Below, one piece after another: positions 60,683 through 64,000 of a stretch of DNA of 64,000 bases. A program made the translations under genes and the position numbers. The DNA comes from Schlegelella_A sp965246805. GTDB lineage: Bacteria > Pseudomonadota > Gammaproteobacteria > Burkholderiales > Burkholderiaceae_C. The stretch covers positions 434,001 to 498,000 of the forward strand of contig CBDFFO010000003.1 of NCBI GenBank assembly GCA_965246805.1. Reading direction: 5' to 3'. The stretch's first letter is position 1; every line of letters begins with the position of its first letter. Under the pieces are notes generated by a model, which was given only the letters and a program-made list of their open reading frames with translations, was not told the origin of the DNA and searched no databases.

Positions 60683-61822
60683 CTAGCGGTTTCCCTGCGC
60701 GTTTACCGTTCCTATGCGTTGGCGCCGATCGCGAGTCCAAACCAAGGCTGCACCCACTGCCGTGGTGATGCTAAGCCCAGCGCCGAGAGCAAGTAACTGA
60801 CGTAAAAGCGCAATCGCGGCCTCGCGCAAGTCTGGCCGGCCCCAGGTAATGGCTTGACCGCTGCCTGGTCGATTAGGGACACCCAGGGGTATCACTTTTG
60901 CCCCTGCCGTCGATGTAACGGGGCTGCCGATGCGACTCCCGGTCACACGACCTGCCAATGCAATCACTCGCTGCTGTGTATTGGTCACAACGGCGCCATC
61001 GAAGTACTCAAGAGCCAAAAGCGCGTCGAGTTCAGCTTGCACTTCACCATAGTCGCCCTGAGCTAGCTTGTCATCGAGTCTCGCGGTGAGCGCCGACTCG
61101 ATTCGAACACGATGGGTCAGCAGCTCATCTGCTAAGACCTTGGTTTGCCAACTGCACAAAATAAATATCGTTGCTCCCGTCACACCACACAAAATGAGCA
61201 AAAAAGCGACTGCAGGAGGCAGGCTGGATGTCGACCGCATCTGGCTACGCTGCGAAGTTTGATGGACACCTTCAACTCTTGCTTTGGGAGTCCGCAGGGT
61301 TGCCCTGCGTTCCCGGGAAAGGGGCGCTTCCAACGAAAGCGGAGGAGCAGAGTGCTCACCGGATCGTTCAGAGCCGAGCCCGCCTCCGGATACCAGACCA
61401 CTTTCACACAGCGCCATCAACTGCTCGAGATTGCTATCCTCTTCCAGTGTTGGGCGGGGGCGACGGTACCTCACAGAGGCTTCATATAGGGTCCCGTCGG
61501 CTGCCTTCCAAGAAACTTCCCAGCGCCGCAGGTTCACCGACCTTATGACGCACCCACCGTGACTCGAGGTCCGTAGCGCGTCCATGGTTCCCATCGGAAA
61601 TTCGACGCCAGGCATTCCGATGGGGTCGACGTTGGTCTCGCCACGCTCGTCGACGTACCAGCACGCCACCAGCATCCCGCTGGAGGGATGAACAACAGCC
61701 GCATGGATCGACGACACGCCGAGATTCGTTAGCCACGCGACCGTGTAGAGGTCGGCCTCTGACGGTGGAGGCCGGGTCGGCGGGAAAACGGAGTCTCGCG
61801 CGGGGTTAACTGGGGTTTGCAC
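60683..61822 (-). CDS. Unrecognised two-helix membrane protein, partner of the LysM-PhnD-like protein
   Basis: 379 residues. A soluble N-terminal ~200 residues with SxxHxAxVHPSSGMLVACWY and a WEVSWKAADGTLYEASVRY strand pair is followed by a basic stretch and a first membrane helix (VAFLLILCGVTGATIFILCS). A ~100-residue segment that should be periplasmic (LLTHRVRIESALTARLDDKL) and a second helix (LLRQLLALGAGLSITTAVGA) complete it. This layout is like a sensor or signal-transducing protein without an output kinase. It starts 18 bp after the LysM-PhnD-like gene, so the two probably work together. No domain family was recognised. Confidence 0.6.
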   Translation of the reverse strand: MQTPVNPARDSVFPPTRPPPSEADLYTVAWLTNLGVSSIHAAVVHPSSGMLVACWYVDERGETNVDPIGMPGVEFPMGTMDALRTSSHGGCVIRSVNLRRWEVSWKAADGTLYEASVRYRRPRPTLEEDSNLEQLMALCESGLVSGGGLGSERSGEHSAPPLSLEAPLSRERRATLRTPKARVEGVHQTSQRSQMRSTSSLPPAVAFLLILCGVTGATIFILCSWQTKVLADELLTHRVRIESALTARLDDKLAQGDYGEVQAELDALLALEYFDGAVVTNTQQRVIALAGRVTGSRIGSPVTSTAGAKVIPLGVPNRPGSGQAITWGRPDLREAAIALLRQLLALGAGLSITTAVGAALVWTRDRRQRIGTVNAQGNR

Positions 61823-61840
61823 GGGCCCGTCAGTAGAAAT

Positions 61841-63010
61841 CTACTTCGTGTATTCCATTGATCGACGAGTCGCAGCAGTGAAGCTGTCCAGCTCTAGCAG
61901 CGCGTTGTTGTCCACTTCTGACAAACCGATGAACCCCGTCGCCTGAGCGAACGGAACGCCGTCTTCGGGATCTGCAAAGAAGCCAAGCAACTGCTGTTTG
62001 AGCTGCGAAATTCGCGTAGCACCTAGTTTCGGTTGGACCATAAAGATAAAGTTCGGGATCTTCGCGAAGATCTGTACCACCTTCAACCGAGAGAACTCAT
62101 CGGCTGGGATGGACCGAAACTCCCCGTTGCTCATGATTGCCGCGACAGCATCCCCAGACAGCATCATGCGCCCGACTCCAAGATCGGTGCGTGCCGCACG
62201 AACCTCATAGTCGCCCTCAGCCACCCCGGACTGCTTCAGCCACTGTTGGCCGTAAAGCGCTACCAGCGAAGTTGGGTTAGCGAACGCAACAACGCGGCCT
62301 CGCACGTCACGTGGACCAGTAACGGCGGACTCAATCGGAGCTACGAACAGCGCATTGATCTGGGGCTGGTACATCAACAGTGGCACGAAGCCACGATCGA
62401 GTTGCGCCACACGCGCGAAGTTCGGAGCGGCGATGGCAAGGTCATACTCACCCTTGATCATGCTGTCGAAGAATTCCTTGAAAGTCCGCGGTATGACCAA
62501 ACTGACTTTCTGGCCGTTTACTCGTTCCAGATAGTGCACCATCCGCTGGTAATTAGTAGCAAGGACCGTTGTCGATATGTTTGGCAAGACGCCAATCACC
62601 AACGCGTCACTCGGTGTGGCTAAAGCGGGTAGCGCGGCGGTCGCAACAGATGGCATGGGAGTCGGAGTCGTCGTTACCCGTGTCGCGGAAGTTGTCGGAC
62701 TTGACGGAGCATCGTCAAGCTGAGCAGTGTGTCGCCCACTGCCGAGAACGCGAAGATATCTCTGCCCGTCACGGTCAGTGGCGACTTCAAACCGCATTCC
62801 GACCAGGATCACGTTCGGATTGGCGAGACCTGTCAACCCCGGGCGGTATAACTTTCTCCAACCCAAGGCGCTGCCCGTGAACTGCGCCGCAAGCGTGGAA
62901 AACGTATCACCTGCTTTGACTTCTATAACTTGTCCTGTCGGTTGCGCCGATGCGAATCCACCGGAAAGGCAAAGAAGCGACGCGACAGTCGCGTAACGGC
63001 TCCGCCGCAT
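61841..63010 (-). CDS. LysM domain fused to a PhnD-like periplasmic binding protein
   Basis: The ATG at 63010 gives a signal peptide (YATVASLLCLSGGFASA); a longer frame starts at 63070. Then comes a LysM-type module (VIEVKAGDTFSTLAAQFTGS, ILVGMRFEVA), a Thr/Pro/Ser linker, and from ~residue 130 a phosphonate-binding-like domain: LVIGVLPNISTTVLATNYQR, KGEYDLAIAAPNFARVAQ, GRVVAFANPTSLVALYGQQW. There are no ABC transporter genes beside it. LysM would tether the protein to murein, which fits a sensing rather than a transport role together with the downstream membrane protein. The ligand is unknown. Confidence 0.78.
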   Translation of the reverse strand: MRRSRYATVASLLCLSGGFASAQPTGQVIEVKAGDTFSTLAAQFTGSALGWRKLYRPGLTGLANPNVILVGMRFEVATDRDGQRYLRVLGSGRHTAQLDDAPSSPTTSATRVTTTPTPMPSVATAALPALATPSDALVIGVLPNISTTVLATNYQRMVHYLERVNGQKVSLVIPRTFKEFFDSMIKGEYDLAIAAPNFARVAQLDRGFVPLLMYQPQINALFVAPIESAVTGPRDVRGRVVAFANPTSLVALYGQQWLKQSGVAEGDYEVRAARTDLGVGRMMLSGDAVAAIMSNGEFRSIPADEFSRLKVVQIFAKIPNFIFMVQPKLGATRISQLKQQLLGFFADPEDGVPFAQATGFIGLSEVDNNALLELDSFTAATRRSMEYTK

Positions 63011-63101
63011 GATCTGAACGGCGATGCGCTTGATTGCCACCACTGCTGATAAAGGTGTCATTGGAATCATGTAAGAGTTTTAAAAATGGGCAGTCAATCT
63101 G

Positions 63102-64000
63102 TCATCGACCGGCGCACTCACCTTGCTTCAACGGCGCGCTATTGCCACTTCCTGTGATCGCAGCGTTTCCATCGCAAAGCAACGTTTGGCCAACGGTGTT
63201 TCGGCTGATCGCGCCGATCCCCATATTCGCGGCGAGCCGAAGAGTTCCGCTGAGTTGCAAATCTCTCAAAGCGTAGGCACCTGACGTGCCTGTGAGCTGC
63301 AGCGCAGTTGCGCGGGTGCCTGCAATCGATACGACATTGCTGCTGTCGATCTGCAGGAACCCTTTGACGGTGCCACCAGCGATGCGGACGGTCATAGCGT
63401 TCTCAGAGATGACATTGCCACCAACAGAAACGTTGCTCATGTCGACGGAAGCCCCTGCACCGGCGCTCAAGTTGCCTTGGATCTGCGTGCCCAGAAGCGC
63501 GCATCGTGTTCCGGCGGGGACATCCACGCTGGCGTAGACCTGGGCACCAAGGAGCACATTCGCACACGTCACGCTGCTTTTGCTGGCGTATGTGACCGCA
63601 GGCAACCCCGCGAAAAGCGTAAATGCTTTCGTCCACGCTTCCTGAGCAGCGAGATTGCCGAGCAGCTGCCCATCCGTGTTGTCGTCAGAGAAATGAATGC
63701 CGGCGTACAAGCGCGACATACCAGCTTCCTGCACGGCGGCGGTAAAGGTGTCGTAACTGAACGTCGTCGCAACTGCGGGAACGCCAGTTTCGACACGGCC
63801 GAAATTGGCTGGGATGGTGGCGGCAAAGCCGAACGTGTCTGATCCGGTGATCGAGCGAAGAATCGACGCGCTCGATGCCGAAAAGGTCGAGTGGCCCGAC
63901 ACGTAGCCCGGGAATGCAGGCGATAGGTTGCTGCCGGGGTTGTAAGGAGACCACTTGCCGCCATCGATTGTCTCGGTAGGTCGGCCAGGCCCGCCCCAGG
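63102..64000 (-). CDS. Vanadium-dependent haloperoxidase-like (PAP2 fold) protein, 5' end beyond the window
   Basis: The frame is open to the window edge, beyond the first internal start. The visible part has PAFPGYVSGHSTFSAS, which holds the catalytic His of the PAP2/haloperoxidase motif 2, and SRLYAGIHFSDDNTDG, which holds the His that binds vanadate and the following Asp; both match bacterial vanadium haloperoxidase homologues. After the enzyme core a ~150-residue Val/Ser/Gly-rich C-terminal region looks like a beta-helix (SVGGNVISENAMTVRIAG) with four cysteines. The extension is unusual for the family and may mediate surface attachment. The catalysed halogenation cannot be inferred from the sequence alone. 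Confidence 0.8.
   Translation of the reverse strand, partial: WGGPGRPTETIDGGKWSPYNPGSNLSPAFPGYVSGHSTFSASSASILRSITGSDTFGFAATIPANFGRVETGVPAVATTFSYDTFTAAVQEAGMSRLYAGIHFSDDNTDGQLLGNLAAQEAWTKAFTLFAGLPAVTYASKSSVTCANVLLGAQVYASVDVPAGTRCALLGTQIQGNLSAGAGASVDMSNVSVGGNVISENAMTVRIAGGTVKGFLQIDSSNVVSIAGTRATALQLTGTSGAYALRDLQLSGTLRLAANMGIGAISRNTVGQTLLCDGNAAITGSGNSAPLKQGECAGR

Noticed and set aside
1..64000. CRISPR arrays, tRNA or rRNA genes
   Set aside because: No regularly spaced repeat series and no cloverleaf or rRNA-like segments were noticed by eye; the only tandem repeat is the short TGATGC tract.

Overview
The window looks like a chromosomal accessory region of a Burkholderiales-type betaproteobacterium. 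This rests on the moderately high GC, the families present (MipA/OmpV, DUF4331, DUF2269, UrtA-like protein, IS2-group and IS30 elements) and the overall style; no rRNA, tRNA or housekeeping marker is present to settle the genus.

Left edge (1-1.86 kb): the 3' end of a probable beta-helix protein, then debris of mobile DNA (a truncated TraX gene ending in a perfect palindrome, and the tail of a serine resolvase).

Type III secretion island (about 1.86-41.7 kb): one minus-strand unit carries a 74-aa secreted-type protein, an LpxL-like acyltransferase homologue, two small proteins, then sctC-sctD-sctF(candidate)-sctI-sctJ-sctK-sctL-sctN-sctO-sctQ-sctR-sctS-sctT-sctU-sctV, a 273-aa protein and a lytic transglycosylase. 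Most joints overlap or are a few bases apart. Downstream are three large unrecognised proteins that are probably secreted substrates. Two of them (2085 and 1449 aa) share an almost identical ~260-residue N-terminus and upstream region but have unrelated bodies; the larger carries a JAMM/MPN-like metal-binding motif. Two SARP/HilA-like regulators (BTAD plus P-loop ATPase) sit at the two ends, and a diverged ~110-bp direct repeat marks both borders. SctU lacks the NPTH self-cleavage motif and there is no room for SctP, so substrate switching should differ from the textbook system. No SctW gatekeeper or recognisable translocator is in the window. An IS2-group element inserted inside another copy of itself (35.45-38.16 kb) separates the sct operon and an ICMT-like gene from the second SARP.

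Right part (42-64 kb): a histidine kinase / periplasmic binding protein / response regulator set; MipA; a lipoprotein and a GH5 glycosidase; an unusual in-frame fusion of a caspase-like protease with a complete UrtA-like urea-binding protein; glycine-zipper stress proteins; an IS30 element; a DUF4331 gene with a frameshift; a LysM-PhnD-like binding protein with a membrane partner; and the 3' part of a vanadium-haloperoxidase-like gene running off the window. Between these lie decayed genes: DUF1353 with an in-frame TAA, rtcA with an in-frame TAG, and IS256 and IS3 fragments. This marks the segment as recombination-prone and under weak selection.
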